Assembly: GCA_017451395.1 (NCBI GenBank)
Contig: JAFSPR010000097.1
Coordinates: 1-49,777, forward strand
Length of the DNA stretch: 49,777 nt
Direction: 5' to 3'
DNA from: Bacteroidales bacterium
GTDB lineage: Bacteria > Bacteroidota > Bacteroidia > Bacteroidales > UBA932
In this document: one piece after another, positions 23,397 through 31,057 of the stretch
Layout: the number at the start of each line of letters is the position of its first letter
How positions within the stretch are numbered: the first letter of the stretch is position 1
Program-made: the position numbers and the translations under genes
The notes under the pieces: generated by a model
What the model was told of the DNA's origin: nothing
The model's input: only the letters and a program-made list of their open reading frames with translations
The model's database searches: none

Positions 23397-25879
23397 TCCA
23401 CTATATATTCTACTGCACCGCCGGCCGCAAGGGAAGCGAGGAAACCGCGCACCTTTTCAGGGGTTACGGCCTGAATGCTCTCCGCATAGCGGGAGTTCAC
23501 GTCCTTGTTAAGGGCATAACGCACCTGCTGGGCGGCGGTAAAGCCCTCAGGCGACGCCATTCTCACCTTCACCCTTTCCATAAGAGAGTCTTTCCAGGCC
23601 GATACATCCACCGCCGACGGCATCCTCTTCCCGGCTTTTGCAATGGCCGAACGGACCGCCGTGACGGCCTTTGTCACATCCGGCTCCGCCACATCTCCCG
23701 GAAGGCCCTTCACCGGCACAGGGAAGCAGGAAATCTCCATATAGAAGCGCTCCTGGGGCTGGGTCATCGGGCCGATTGAAACATCGGCCGTAAAGCCATA
23801 CGGCGAAAGTTCCCAGATAAGGGACTGCTTCATGACCTCCGCCGCCACGATGGAAAGATAGTAGTTGTCCGATGTAACCGAAATTGGCGCCTCCATCACT
23901 ACGCGGATGCTGCGGGGGCCCTTGTCCCCGTTTATGGTGACGGTGCCGTTCCGCTGCCTGAACTCCACGGGACGGCGGGGGGTGGTGCCTTTCTGGACGC
24001 CCACTCCGCCAAGGTACCTGCTGAGAAGGCGTTTCACCACGCCGGCATCAAGGTCTCCGGAGATGATGAGGACTCCGTCGTTGAAACGGGCGAAGCGGTC
24101 GGCGAAATAGGCCTCGGCCTTGATCTGGGTTTGAGCCGTGAGAGCCCCCGGACGCTCCGAATAGCGGTATCCGGGATGCAGCTGCGCATACAGTATATCC
24201 TCCTGGGACGGTTCCCTTAGCCCCTGGGCCGCGCTGTACCGGAGGAATTCCTCCCTGTTCATCTCACGCTCGTTGCATATGGCAAGGAGGGTCTTCAGGA
24301 GGAAGGCAAGTTTTCCGGAAGGGGCGCTGCCGCTTATGACAAGGCTGTTCAGGTGGACATCGGCATTCATTGAAAGGCCGTTCACCTCAAGCATATCCCT
24401 GAAAACGGGGGCGGGGATGCCGCCTACGTCGTAAAGCCCAAGCATAGGGCCGATATGCCCGCCTTCCCCTTCCTGAAGGTCCGGAATCTGGGACAGGCCG
24501 CCGCCCAGCACAAGCGAATAATTGAACATCCGGGAGCCCTTTATCTCCTTGTAGACCACCTTTACGCCGTTGGAGAAAGTCCACACCGTGCCGCCGGAAA
24601 CGGGCTCCGGCTTCTCTTTCTGGATGCGGACCCTGGAAGGTGTGATATCTATGCCGGCGGAATCTGCGCCGTGCCAGGTATAATCGGCCTCAAAAGGCAC
24701 CGCAAGGCCGTTTTTATAGGTGGCATTGTAAACCATCAGAGCCTGGGCCGGATCCAGCGTATCCCTTGCCGACAACTCCAGCGTAAGGTTGTCCTCCCCC
24801 GCCAGAAGGGCCGATGCAAACTTATTGAAAAGCCTGGTCTCCGTCTCTTCAGGGACGTTTTTACGGGCAAAGAGGCGCACGCGCTCCGATGCCGGAGCAA
24901 GGTTGGCCCCAAAAAGGAAATGGGCGATACAGGGCCCCATCTTGTCTTCCACCGCGGCCGCATTCCTAAGAAGCACGGGCCTCAGAACTTCCTTGGCATC
25001 CGTGAATTCCTTAACGCTTACCCCCTGGGCATCCATCGACGCCAGCGTACGGGCCATCACCCTCAGGGCGTGGTCTTCCTGACCCGGGGCGATGCCCGCC
25101 GTCACGGTATAACGCTCATCCCCCCTGTAGTCACAACTTCTCAGGGAATTGAAGGTGATGGAACTGAAAGTGACGCCTTCACGGACGAAATCCTTCTCCA
25201 GCCTGTTTTTAAGGAGCACCAGGAATTCCAGCCCGAAGATATCGGTCACAAGGGCCTGGGCGGTGTTCATAAACACGTCCGGAATGCGGTTCCCGGCATA
25301 TGTGACGGAAATGGAACCGGGGCCGATGCTAAAATCCAGGGCCACCGGCTGATGAGGATTCCACTCGTACGCGGCAACCGGCCCGGGGGCGTCCAGTTTT
25401 CTGACAAGCAGCGAGAAGATGTCCATCTTCTTCCTGAGTTCCACCGTGGGCGCAACGTCTCCGGAAACGATGATGGCCTGGGGGGCGCTACTCTGCGCCA
25501 TCTTCTGGAAAGTGTAGAGAAGCATCGAATCCAGGACGTCCTTCTTATAGAACGGAACATCCCTGAAAGTATATACCGTTGAGCCTTCCCATTCCGTGAG
25601 GAATCCGTCCCTGGCGGGTCCTACGCCCATCCTGGCAAGGAAGGCCGATGACAGCCCCGCACGCTTTTCCGCCGTGAGGGAATCCCCTTTCTGGACCAGC
25701 GCAATTGAGGCGTATCCCTTTCTGACAGGGGCCTTTACAATATAATAGGAGGCGTCACAGCCAAGTTTTCCCATCTCTATGGAAGGATCTGTCTGGAGCG
25801 GCGGCAATTGCTGGGCTGGCACAATTATTGCGAAACAAAGCCCGGCGAGTATGGTAAATATGCTTTTGGGTATATTCAC
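23393..25879 (-). CDS. M16-like (insulinase-fold) protein lacking the HxxEH motif
   Basis: An 828-residue exported protein with a signal peptide (~1-22, ending in VPAQQ). Several blocks recall M16 peptidase repeats: a central start TFSNGVKVVYKE followed by YSLVLGGGLSQIPD, a typical M16 segment PGYRYSERPGALTAQ in place of the usual insert, and ARFNDGVLIISGDLD with VKRLLSRYLGGV, the interaction strand of inactive M16 domains. I could not find HxxEH, or the inverted HxxEH with its downstream Glu, anywhere in the protein. It is therefore probably a non-catalytic M16 homologue in the periplasm, perhaps a partner subunit. It uses a GTG start at 25879; no in-frame ATG fits the signal peptide. DUF3109 follows with a 4-base overlap. 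Confidence 0.78.
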   Translation of the reverse strand: MNIPKSIFTILAGLCFAIIVPAQQLPPLQTDPSIEMGKLGCDASYYIVKAPVRKGYASIALVQKGDSLTAEKRAGLSSAFLARMGVGPARDGFLTEWEGSTVYTFRDVPFYKKDVLDSMLLYTFQKMAQSSAPQAIIVSGDVAPTVELRKKMDIFSLLVRKLDAPGPVAAYEWNPHQPVALDFSIGPGSISVTYAGNRIPDVFMNTAQALVTDIFGLEFLVLLKNRLEKDFVREGVTFSSITFNSLRSCDYRGDERYTVTAGIAPGQEDHALRVMARTLASMDAQGVSVKEFTDAKEVLRPVLLRNAAAVEDKMGPCIAHFLFGANLAPASERVRLFARKNVPEETETRLFNKFASALLAGEDNLTLELSARDTLDPAQALMVYNATYKNGLAVPFEADYTWHGADSAGIDITPSRVRIQKEKPEPVSGGTVWTFSNGVKVVYKEIKGSRMFNYSLVLGGGLSQIPDLQEGEGGHIGPMLGLYDVGGIPAPVFRDMLEVNGLSMNADVHLNSLVISGSAPSGKLAFLLKTLLAICNEREMNREEFLRYSAAQGLREPSQEDILYAQLHPGYRYSERPGALTAQTQIKAEAYFADRFARFNDGVLIISGDLDAGVVKRLLSRYLGGVGVQKGTTPRRPVEFRQRNGTVTINGDKGPRSIRVVMEAPISVTSDNYYLSIVAAEVMKQSLIWELSPYGFTADVSIGPMTQPQERFYMEISCFPVPVKGLPGDVAEPDVTKAVTAVRSAIAKAGKRMPSAVDVSAWKDSLMERVKVRMASPEGFTAAQQVRYALNKDVNSRYAESIQAVTPEKVRGFLASLAAGGAVEYIVE

Positions 25880-25883
25880 TCTG

Positions 25884-25891
25884 CAAAGTTA
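25884..25891 (-). promoter_or_regulatory. -7 element just before the M16-like gene
   Basis: Minus strand TAACTTTG, a full TAnnTTTG match, only 4 bases before the GTG start at 25879. If used, transcription would begin at or next to the start codon and give a leaderless message. Confidence 0.5.
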
Positions 25892-25904
25892 AGATTAAAA
25901 TTGC

Positions 25905-25912
25905 TATATTTG
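25905..25912 (+). promoter_or_regulatory. -7 promoter element of the TPR gene
   Basis: TATATTTG, a perfect TAnnTTTG match, about 42 bases before the ATG at 25955, in the divergent gap shared with the M16-like gene. Confidence 0.65.
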
Positions 25913-25954
25913 CAACTCGCACGCCAAGATTGAAATAATTTAAACTTTAAGGAT

Positions 25955-26887
25955 ATGAAGAAATTTTTAGTAGTGTTCGCATCTTTGGGTCTGGCTCTTA
26001 GCGCAATGGCCCAGGATTTCAATGAGGCCGTAGAGACCTTCAACCAGGCCGCCCAGGCAGAATCAAAGGCAGAAGCCCTCAATCTTTTCAAGCAGGCTTA
26101 CACCCAGTTTGTCGCCTGCGGTGAAGAGGCCGAGGCCCAGGACAAGGTGGAAGAACTGAAGGATATCATCCCCGCATATTCCGTAGCTGTTGCAAAGGAA
26201 AGCATCGCCTCCAAGGATTATGACGCTGCCATCGTGGCCCTTGAGGCCGCAGCCGCAGACTGCGCAGAGTTCGGCGCAGAGGAAAAGGCCGCAGAAGTCA
26301 AAGACCTTTTTGGTTTCACCTATAAGGCATCGGCCAAGAAAGCCCTTGCCGCAAAGGATGCCCAGAGCGCTTTCGCTCTCCTCAAGAAGAGCGTGGAGTA
26401 TGATCCCAATGACGGTGAGGCTCAGTTCCTCCTTGGCCGTCTCTACCTCAGTTCCGGCAAGATTGACGAAGCAAAGGCCGCATTCGACATTGCATCGGCA
26501 AACGGTAAGGAGGCAGATGTAAAGAAGCAACTCTTCAACTACTACTACAACAATGGCCAGAAGGCTCAGCAGGCCAAGAAGTACGCAGAGGCCATAGAGG
26601 ACTACAAGGCAGCCCTTGAGATTAATCCGGAGCCCGAGAAAGCCGCCATCTTCTTCAAGATGGGCATCAGTTACGGCGCACTTGGAAAGAAGGCCGAGCA
26701 GAACGAGGCCCTCAAGAAGTACTGCACACTTGACGCCGCGGCAGCAGCCAACGACGACATCCTCCTCACCATCGCCCAGAACGCCGTGGCCCTGAAGGAT
26801 GCCGAAACCGCCAAGGAATTCTATGGCAAACTTGCTTCCAGCAAGAACGAAGCCTACGCCAAAGAGGCCAAGAACTACCTGAAATAG
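25955..26887 (+). CDS. Exported tetratricopeptide repeat protein
   Basis: A 310-residue protein with a clear signal peptide (MKKFLVVFASLGLALSAMAQ) and almost purely alpha-helical content rich in Ala, Lys and Glu. At least five TPR-like helix pairs are visible, the clearest being EAQFLLGRLYLSSGKIDEAK and AIEDYKAALEINPEPEKAAI. TPR arrays mediate protein contacts; the partner is unknown. It lies in the periplasm by inference from the signal peptide. It has its own promoter, diverges from the M16-like gene, and ends before a 134-base gap holding a strong hairpin. Confidence 0.88.
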   Translation: MKKFLVVFASLGLALSAMAQDFNEAVETFNQAAQAESKAEALNLFKQAYTQFVACGEEAEAQDKVEELKDIIPAYSVAVAKESIASKDYDAAIVALEAAAADCAEFGAEEKAAEVKDLFGFTYKASAKKALAAKDAQSAFALLKKSVEYDPNDGEAQFLLGRLYLSSGKIDEAKAAFDIASANGKEADVKKQLFNYYYNNGQKAQQAKKYAEAIEDYKAALEINPEPEKAAIFFKMGISYGALGKKAEQNEALKKYCTLDAAAAANDDILLTIAQNAVALKDAETAKEFYGKLASSKNEAYAKEAKNYLK

Positions 26888-26943
26888 CCCCCCCTTGGCG
26901 TAATGCCGATGCGGTGGAACTCAATCACCTAAGAATGAGCAAC

Positions 26944-26989
26944 TTACCGGGTTCTTTGGGAAAAGATTTAATACCAAAGAATCCGGTAA
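26944..26989 (+). terminator. Long hairpin between the TPR and lactonase genes
   Basis: TTACCGGGTTCTTTGG (26944-26959) pairs with CCAAAGAATCCGGTAA (26974-26989) over 16 positions, one of them a G-T pair, with a 14-base loop. It is followed by ATCTTTATAAA rather than a pure T-run, so it could end the TPR transcript inefficiently or act in the leader of the lactonase message, which starts 32 bases later. Confidence 0.6.
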
Positions 26990-27021
26990 ATCTTTATAAA
27001 TCAACAGTTTAACCTCCACTT

Positions 27022-28089
27022 ATGTTCCGTACCGTTCTTGCACTCATCGGCCTTACAGCCGCAATGACCATTCACGCCCAGGAATACAGGCTTCTTGTGG
27101 GCACTTACACGGAAAACACTTCCGCCGAAGGGGTGTACCTCTATTCGTTTGATTCAAAACGTGCCGATGCCACCCCTCTGAGCATGGCTCCAAGCGGCAA
27201 TCCGTCGTTTGTCATCACTAACCCGGGACAGACCAGGGTGTACTGCGTGAACGAGTTCAACGACGGACGTCAGGGGGTAAGTTCATTCATCCTTGACGGG
27301 AATTCGCTCCTGGGGCTTAACAGCGTCACAATGGCCAGAGGAGAGGACCCCTGCAACCTTCTTTTTACCGGAGAGGCCATCATCAGTTCCAACTACACAG
27401 GAGGCTCCGTCACGGCATTTTCCCTGGCCGATGACGGCGGCATAATCGGCCTGTCACAGAATTATGCCCCAACCGGCGGCACCGCCCATATGCACTGCGC
27501 CGTCACTTCTCCGGACGGGAAGTATGTCTTTGTCACAAACCTTGGGATGGACTGCATCCATCGCTTTGACCTTGAAGACGGCAAAAAGCCCCTGGATGAT
27601 GCAGAGCTTACCTGGAAGAATCGCAAACGCACAAAATTCGGCCCCAGGCATATGGTTTTCAGCCAGGACGGCAAGTACGCCTACCTCCTCTGCGAACTGG
27701 GAGACAAACTGGTGGTTTTTGAGTATGACAACGGAGAACTTGCTCCCATCCAGACCCTCACCGCCTACAAGGGCAAGGGACACGGAAGTGCCGATATCCA
27801 CATCTCCCCGGACGGCCGTTTCCTCTATACCAGCCACAGGCTGAAGGAAGACGGTATTGCCATCTTCTCAATCAACCAGGCCACTGGGAAAGTGAAAAAA
27901 GCAGGTTATCAGCCCACCGGGCGCCACCCAAGGAATTTTGCCATCACCCCTGACGGGAACTGGCTCCTGTGTGCCTGCAGGGACGATAACCGTATCGAAA
28001 TCTATTCAATAGATAAAAAAACCGGAACACTCACTTCTTCTGGCAAGGCCATTGAAGTGGGTGCTCCGGTGTGCGTACAGATTCTTTAG
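27022..28089 (+). CDS. Exported lactonase-family beta-propeller (6-phosphogluconolactonase-like)
   Basis: A 355-residue protein with a signal peptide (~1-20, ending TIHAQ) and the seven-bladed propeller of the Lactonase family (PF10282). Typical blade starts are RLLVGTYTENTSAEGVYLY, GNPSFVITNPGQTRVYCVNE, HMHCAVTSPDGKYVFVTNLG, GPRHMVFSQDGKYAYLLCEL and ADIHISPDGRFLYTSHR. PRNFAITPDGNWLLCA closes the set. Cytosolic members (YbhE/Pgl) hydrolyse 6-phosphogluconolactone. This one is exported, so its substrate is likely another lactone or none, and the pentose-phosphate role should not be assumed. Its last 4 bases overlap the end of the convergent Lrp gene. Confidence 0.88.
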   Translation: MFRTVLALIGLTAAMTIHAQEYRLLVGTYTENTSAEGVYLYSFDSKRADATPLSMAPSGNPSFVITNPGQTRVYCVNEFNDGRQGVSSFILDGNSLLGLNSVTMARGEDPCNLLFTGEAIISSNYTGGSVTAFSLADDGGIIGLSQNYAPTGGTAHMHCAVTSPDGKYVFVTNLGMDCIHRFDLEDGKKPLDDAELTWKNRKRTKFGPRHMVFSQDGKYAYLLCELGDKLVVFEYDNGELAPIQTLTAYKGKGHGSADIHISPDGRFLYTSHRLKEDGIAIFSINQATGKVKKAGYQPTGRHPRNFAITPDGNWLLCACRDDNRIEIYSIDKKTGTLTSSGKAIEVGAPVCVQIL

Positions 28090-28580
28090 TCCCTTCCGGA
28101 ATAGGATGTGGACTTGAAGTCCTTAACCCAGACCTGGCGCTCGATGGGCTCATCCAGGGAGATCATAGTGTCAGTGGACTGGATGTAGGGAATCTTCTGG
28201 ATGGTGTTCAGGAGCACCTCCATAAGGTGGTCGTTGTCCAGGCAGTAGAGTTTTGCGAGGATGGCGAAGCGGCCGGTGATGAAATGGCACTCCACAATCT
28301 CCGGGATCTTCTTCAGATTTGCAATCACCTCAGGGTATTTTGTGGATTCGCTGAGGGAGATGCTCACAAATGCGCAGATATTGAGACCCAGGGCCTGGGG
28401 CTTTACCAGAAGGCGGGAGCCGGTGATTACGCCGTTTGACTCCAGCCTCTTGACTCTCTGGTGAATAGCCGCGCCCGAGACGCCGCATTCACGGGCAATC
28501 TCAAGGAAGGGCATACGTGCGTTCTTTACCAGGAAGGAGAGGATTTTCTGGTCTACTTCATCAATGTGATATTTTGCCAT
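28086..28580 (-). CDS. Lrp/AsnC family transcriptional regulator
   Basis: A 164-residue DNA-binding regulator. The N-terminal winged helix (~5-60) has DEVDQKILSFLVKNARMPFL, then EIARECGVSGAAIHQRVKRL and NGVITGSRLLV. The C-terminal RAM ligand-binding domain (~70-150) follows, with GLNICAFVSISLSE, VECHFITGRFAILAKLYC and IQSTDTMISLDEP. Lrp-type proteins form octamers and respond to amino acids; the ligand and targets here are unknown. It is convergent with the lactonase gene and upstream of nothing on its own strand, so it is probably monocistronic. A -7 box precedes it by ~28 bases. Confidence 0.93.
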   Translation of the reverse strand: MAKYHIDEVDQKILSFLVKNARMPFLEIARECGVSGAAIHQRVKRLESNGVITGSRLLVKPQALGLNICAFVSISLSESTKYPEVIANLKKIPEIVECHFITGRFAILAKLYCLDNDHLMEVLLNTIQKIPYIQSTDTMISLDEPIERQVWVKDFKSTSYSGRD

Positions 28581-28607
28581 AAGTTACACTTTTTAACTAA
28601 CCAACGG

Positions 28608-28615
28608 CAAAAATA
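28608..28615 (-). promoter_or_regulatory. -7 promoter element of the Lrp gene
   Basis: Minus strand TATTTTTG matches TAnnTTTG, 27 bases before the ATG at 28580 and just beyond the topA stop. Confidence 0.6.
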
Positions 28616-28619
28616 CAAA

Positions 28620-30929
28620 TTATTTTGATTTATTACCTCTTCTGACGAACTTTTTTGTGGGTCCGTTTTCAGAAATAATCGCCTGACAGTCAGCCTCCGT
28701 CAAAGAAGCGGCATCTTTTCCGCGGGGAATCTTATAATTTGATTCTCCCTGCTTGATATACGGGCCGTACCGGCCGTTGATTATCTTGATGTCCCCGAAC
28801 TCCGCAATGATCTCCTGGGCGGGTTTCTCCGCGGGAGTTTCGTTGATGAGGGCTTCGCACTCCTCAAGCGTTATTGTAAGAGGGTCCTTGCCGCGGGGCA
28901 GTTTGACATTTCTGACACCATATTTGAGATAGGGGCCGAACTTTCCGCGGGTGGCAATGACGTCAAGTCCCATAATCTTTCCTACGGTGCGTGGAAGTTC
29001 CAGAAGTTTCAGGGCATCGGAGAGAGTTATGGTTTCAATCAGCTGGTCCTTCCCGAGGGATGCGCTCTGGCGGTTCTCCCCCTCTCCCTTCTGGACATAG
29101 GCGCCGAATTTTCCGAAGGTTGCCGTAACCATCTGGCCGTCCGGGGCAAGGCCCAGTTCACGGGTGACGCGGCTGTAGCCCTTCTCCTGCAGCACCTTCT
29201 CCACATTATTGTGGAAAGGACGGTAGAACGAGCCTATGGTTGAACTCCAGTCCTTCTTTCCGTCGGCAATCTTGTCGAAATCCTCCTCAACGGTGGCGGT
29301 GAAGTCGTAATCCAGGACATCGGCAAAATTATCCACCAGGAAATCCGTCACGATAAGGCCGATTTCCTGAGGCAGGAGTTTGCCTTTTTCCGCGCCCACA
29401 ACCTCTTTCTTGACGCTTTCCTTGATGACGGAGCCCTTGAGGGTGAGGTTCTTCACCTCATACACGGTGCCGGGCTTGTCTCCCTTCACGGCATATCCGC
29501 GGCCACGGGTAAGGGTGTCCACTGTGGCGGCGTAGGTTGAAGGACGGCCGATTCCCAGTTCCTCCAGTTTCTTCACAAGCGTAACCTCCGAATAGCGCTG
29601 AGGCGGGGCGGTGAACTTGGAAAGGGCGTAGACGCCGTGCTCCGTGAGAGGGTCTCCGGCATTCAGGGACGGGAGCATAATCTCTACGTCGTCCTGGGAG
29701 TCGTCGTCGCGGCCTTCCATATATACTTTCATAAAGCCGTCAAAGAGAAGTTCCGTGCTCTGGAGGCCGTAAAGTTCAGGCCTTCTGTCCTGCTCTATGG
29801 TGATTGAGGTGTTAAGGACCTTGCTGGCGGCCATCTGGGATGCGATGGTGCGTTTCCAGATAAGTTCATAAAGCGCCTTTTCCTGAGGGGTTCCGTCAAT
29901 GCGGGGCGATCCTATGTATGTGGGACGGATGGCTTCGTGGGCCTCCTGGGCGCCCTTTGACTTGGTATGATACTGGCGTATGTTAAGGTAATCCTGGCCG
30001 TAGCAGTCAAGGATATACTTCTTTGCCGCGCCAAGAGCCAGGGAGGAGAGGTTGGTGGAGTCCGTTCTCATATAAGTGATGAGACCTCTCTCGTATAGAG
30101 TCTGGGCGACTCTCATAGTGGAGGCTACGGAAAAACGGAGTTTGCGGCCGGCCTCCTGCTGAAGCGTGGAGGTAGTGAAAGGCGGTGCAGGATAGCGCTC
30201 CCCGTCCTTTTTGTCGATGGAAGCGATCCGGTAATTTGCGCCGATACTCTCCTCCAGGAAGGCCCTTGCCTGGGCCTGTGAAGGGAATTTTGTATCAAGG
30301 GTTGCCTTAAGGCCGATTTTTGAACCCACCGGGCGGAATTCAGCCTCAACCCTGTAGAAAGGCTCCGGCTTGAACGCCATAATCTCCTTCTCACGGTCTA
30401 CGATAAGACGCAGGGCAACACTCTGCACGCGGCCGGCGGAGAGTTTTGGCTGAATCTTCTTCCAGAGGATGGGAGATAGTTCGAATCCCACAAGGCGGTC
30501 CAGCACGCGGCGCGCCTGCTGGGCGTACACCAGGTTCATATCGATGTCCCTCGGGTGCTCTATGGCCTCAAGGATGGCGGGCTGGGTAATCTCGTGGAAA
30601 ACGATGCGGCGGGTCTTGTCCTTAGGGAGTTCCAGGGTCTGGGCGAGATGCCAGGAGATGGCCTCTCCCTCACGGTCTTCATCGGAGGCGAGCCAGATGG
30701 TGGATGCGGAGTCTGCGAGTTTACGGAGATCCGCCACTACCTTCTTTTTGTCGGCGGGGATTACGTACTCCGGCTTGAAGCCGTTCTCAACGTCCACCCC
30801 AAGATTATGTTCTTCCAGGTCCCTTATATGGCCGATTGACGCCTTTACCAGGAAATCCTTTCCCAGATACTTCTGAATGGTCTTCACCTTTCCGGGTGAC
30901 TCCACGATTACTAGATTTTTGCCGCTCAT
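28620..30929 (-). CDS. topA: DNA topoisomerase I
   Basis: Relaxes negative supercoils by cutting one strand. The protein is 769 residues from the ATG at 30929; the preceding GAAGGAT and the start MSGKNLVIVESPGKVKTIQK fit the family, so an in-frame start 29 codons upstream is rejected. The Toprim domain has VIVESPGK and ASDEDREGEAISWH. The active-site tyrosine is in GLITYMRTDSTNLS. The block LSAGRVQSVALRLIVDRE is intact. There is no zinc-finger C-terminus. Instead there are three repeats of the Bacteroidota type (KFGAYVQKGEGENR, KFGPYLKYGVRNVKLPRGKD, RYGPYIKQGESNYKIPRGKD), and the tail is basic (KKFVRRGNKSK). It is divergent from the PBP1A operon. Confidence 0.97.
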   Translation of the reverse strand: MSGKNLVIVESPGKVKTIQKYLGKDFLVKASIGHIRDLEEHNLGVDVENGFKPEYVIPADKKKVVADLRKLADSASTIWLASDEDREGEAISWHLAQTLELPKDKTRRIVFHEITQPAILEAIEHPRDIDMNLVYAQQARRVLDRLVGFELSPILWKKIQPKLSAGRVQSVALRLIVDREKEIMAFKPEPFYRVEAEFRPVGSKIGLKATLDTKFPSQAQARAFLEESIGANYRIASIDKKDGERYPAPPFTTSTLQQEAGRKLRFSVASTMRVAQTLYERGLITYMRTDSTNLSSLALGAAKKYILDCYGQDYLNIRQYHTKSKGAQEAHEAIRPTYIGSPRIDGTPQEKALYELIWKRTIASQMAASKVLNTSITIEQDRRPELYGLQSTELLFDGFMKVYMEGRDDDSQDDVEIMLPSLNAGDPLTEHGVYALSKFTAPPQRYSEVTLVKKLEELGIGRPSTYAATVDTLTRGRGYAVKGDKPGTVYEVKNLTLKGSVIKESVKKEVVGAEKGKLLPQEIGLIVTDFLVDNFADVLDYDFTATVEEDFDKIADGKKDWSSTIGSFYRPFHNNVEKVLQEKGYSRVTRELGLAPDGQMVTATFGKFGAYVQKGEGENRQSASLGKDQLIETITLSDALKLLELPRTVGKIMGLDVIATRGKFGPYLKYGVRNVKLPRGKDPLTITLEECEALINETPAEKPAQEIIAEFGDIKIINGRYGPYIKQGESNYKIPRGKDAASLTEADCQAIISENGPTKKFVRRGNKSK

Positions 30930-30989
30930 ATCCTTCAAAATTTTATGCAAAGTAAAGCACAATCTGGGCAATTTTCCAAATTTTCTGAT

Positions 30990-30997
30990 TATTTTTG
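30990..30997 (+). promoter_or_regulatory. Putative -7 element of the PBP1A operon
   Basis: TATTTTTG matches TAnnTTTG and lies 60 bases before the ATG at 31058, which leaves a leader of ~55 bases containing a perfect hairpin (31014-31030). Confidence 0.5.
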
Positions 30998-31013
30998 CAG
31001 TTCCATATTTAGG

Positions 31014-31030
31014 CAAGACCTAAGGTCTTG
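31014..31030 (+). promoter_or_regulatory. Perfect hairpin in the PBP1A leader
   Basis: CAAGACC, loop TAA, GGTCTTG: a 7-base perfect inverted repeat in the putative 5' leader. A run of seven T starts ~13 bases after it. It could be a weak attenuator-like structure or a protein-binding palindrome; the sequence does not decide. Confidence 0.4.
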
Positions 31031-31057
31031 TAAAGGACAAAATTTTTTTGCTCGGAT

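Noticed and set aside
30930-31016. A 29-codon N-terminal extension of topoisomerase I
   Set aside because: The family start is MSGKNLVIVESPGK, and the extension covers the AT-rich promoter region.
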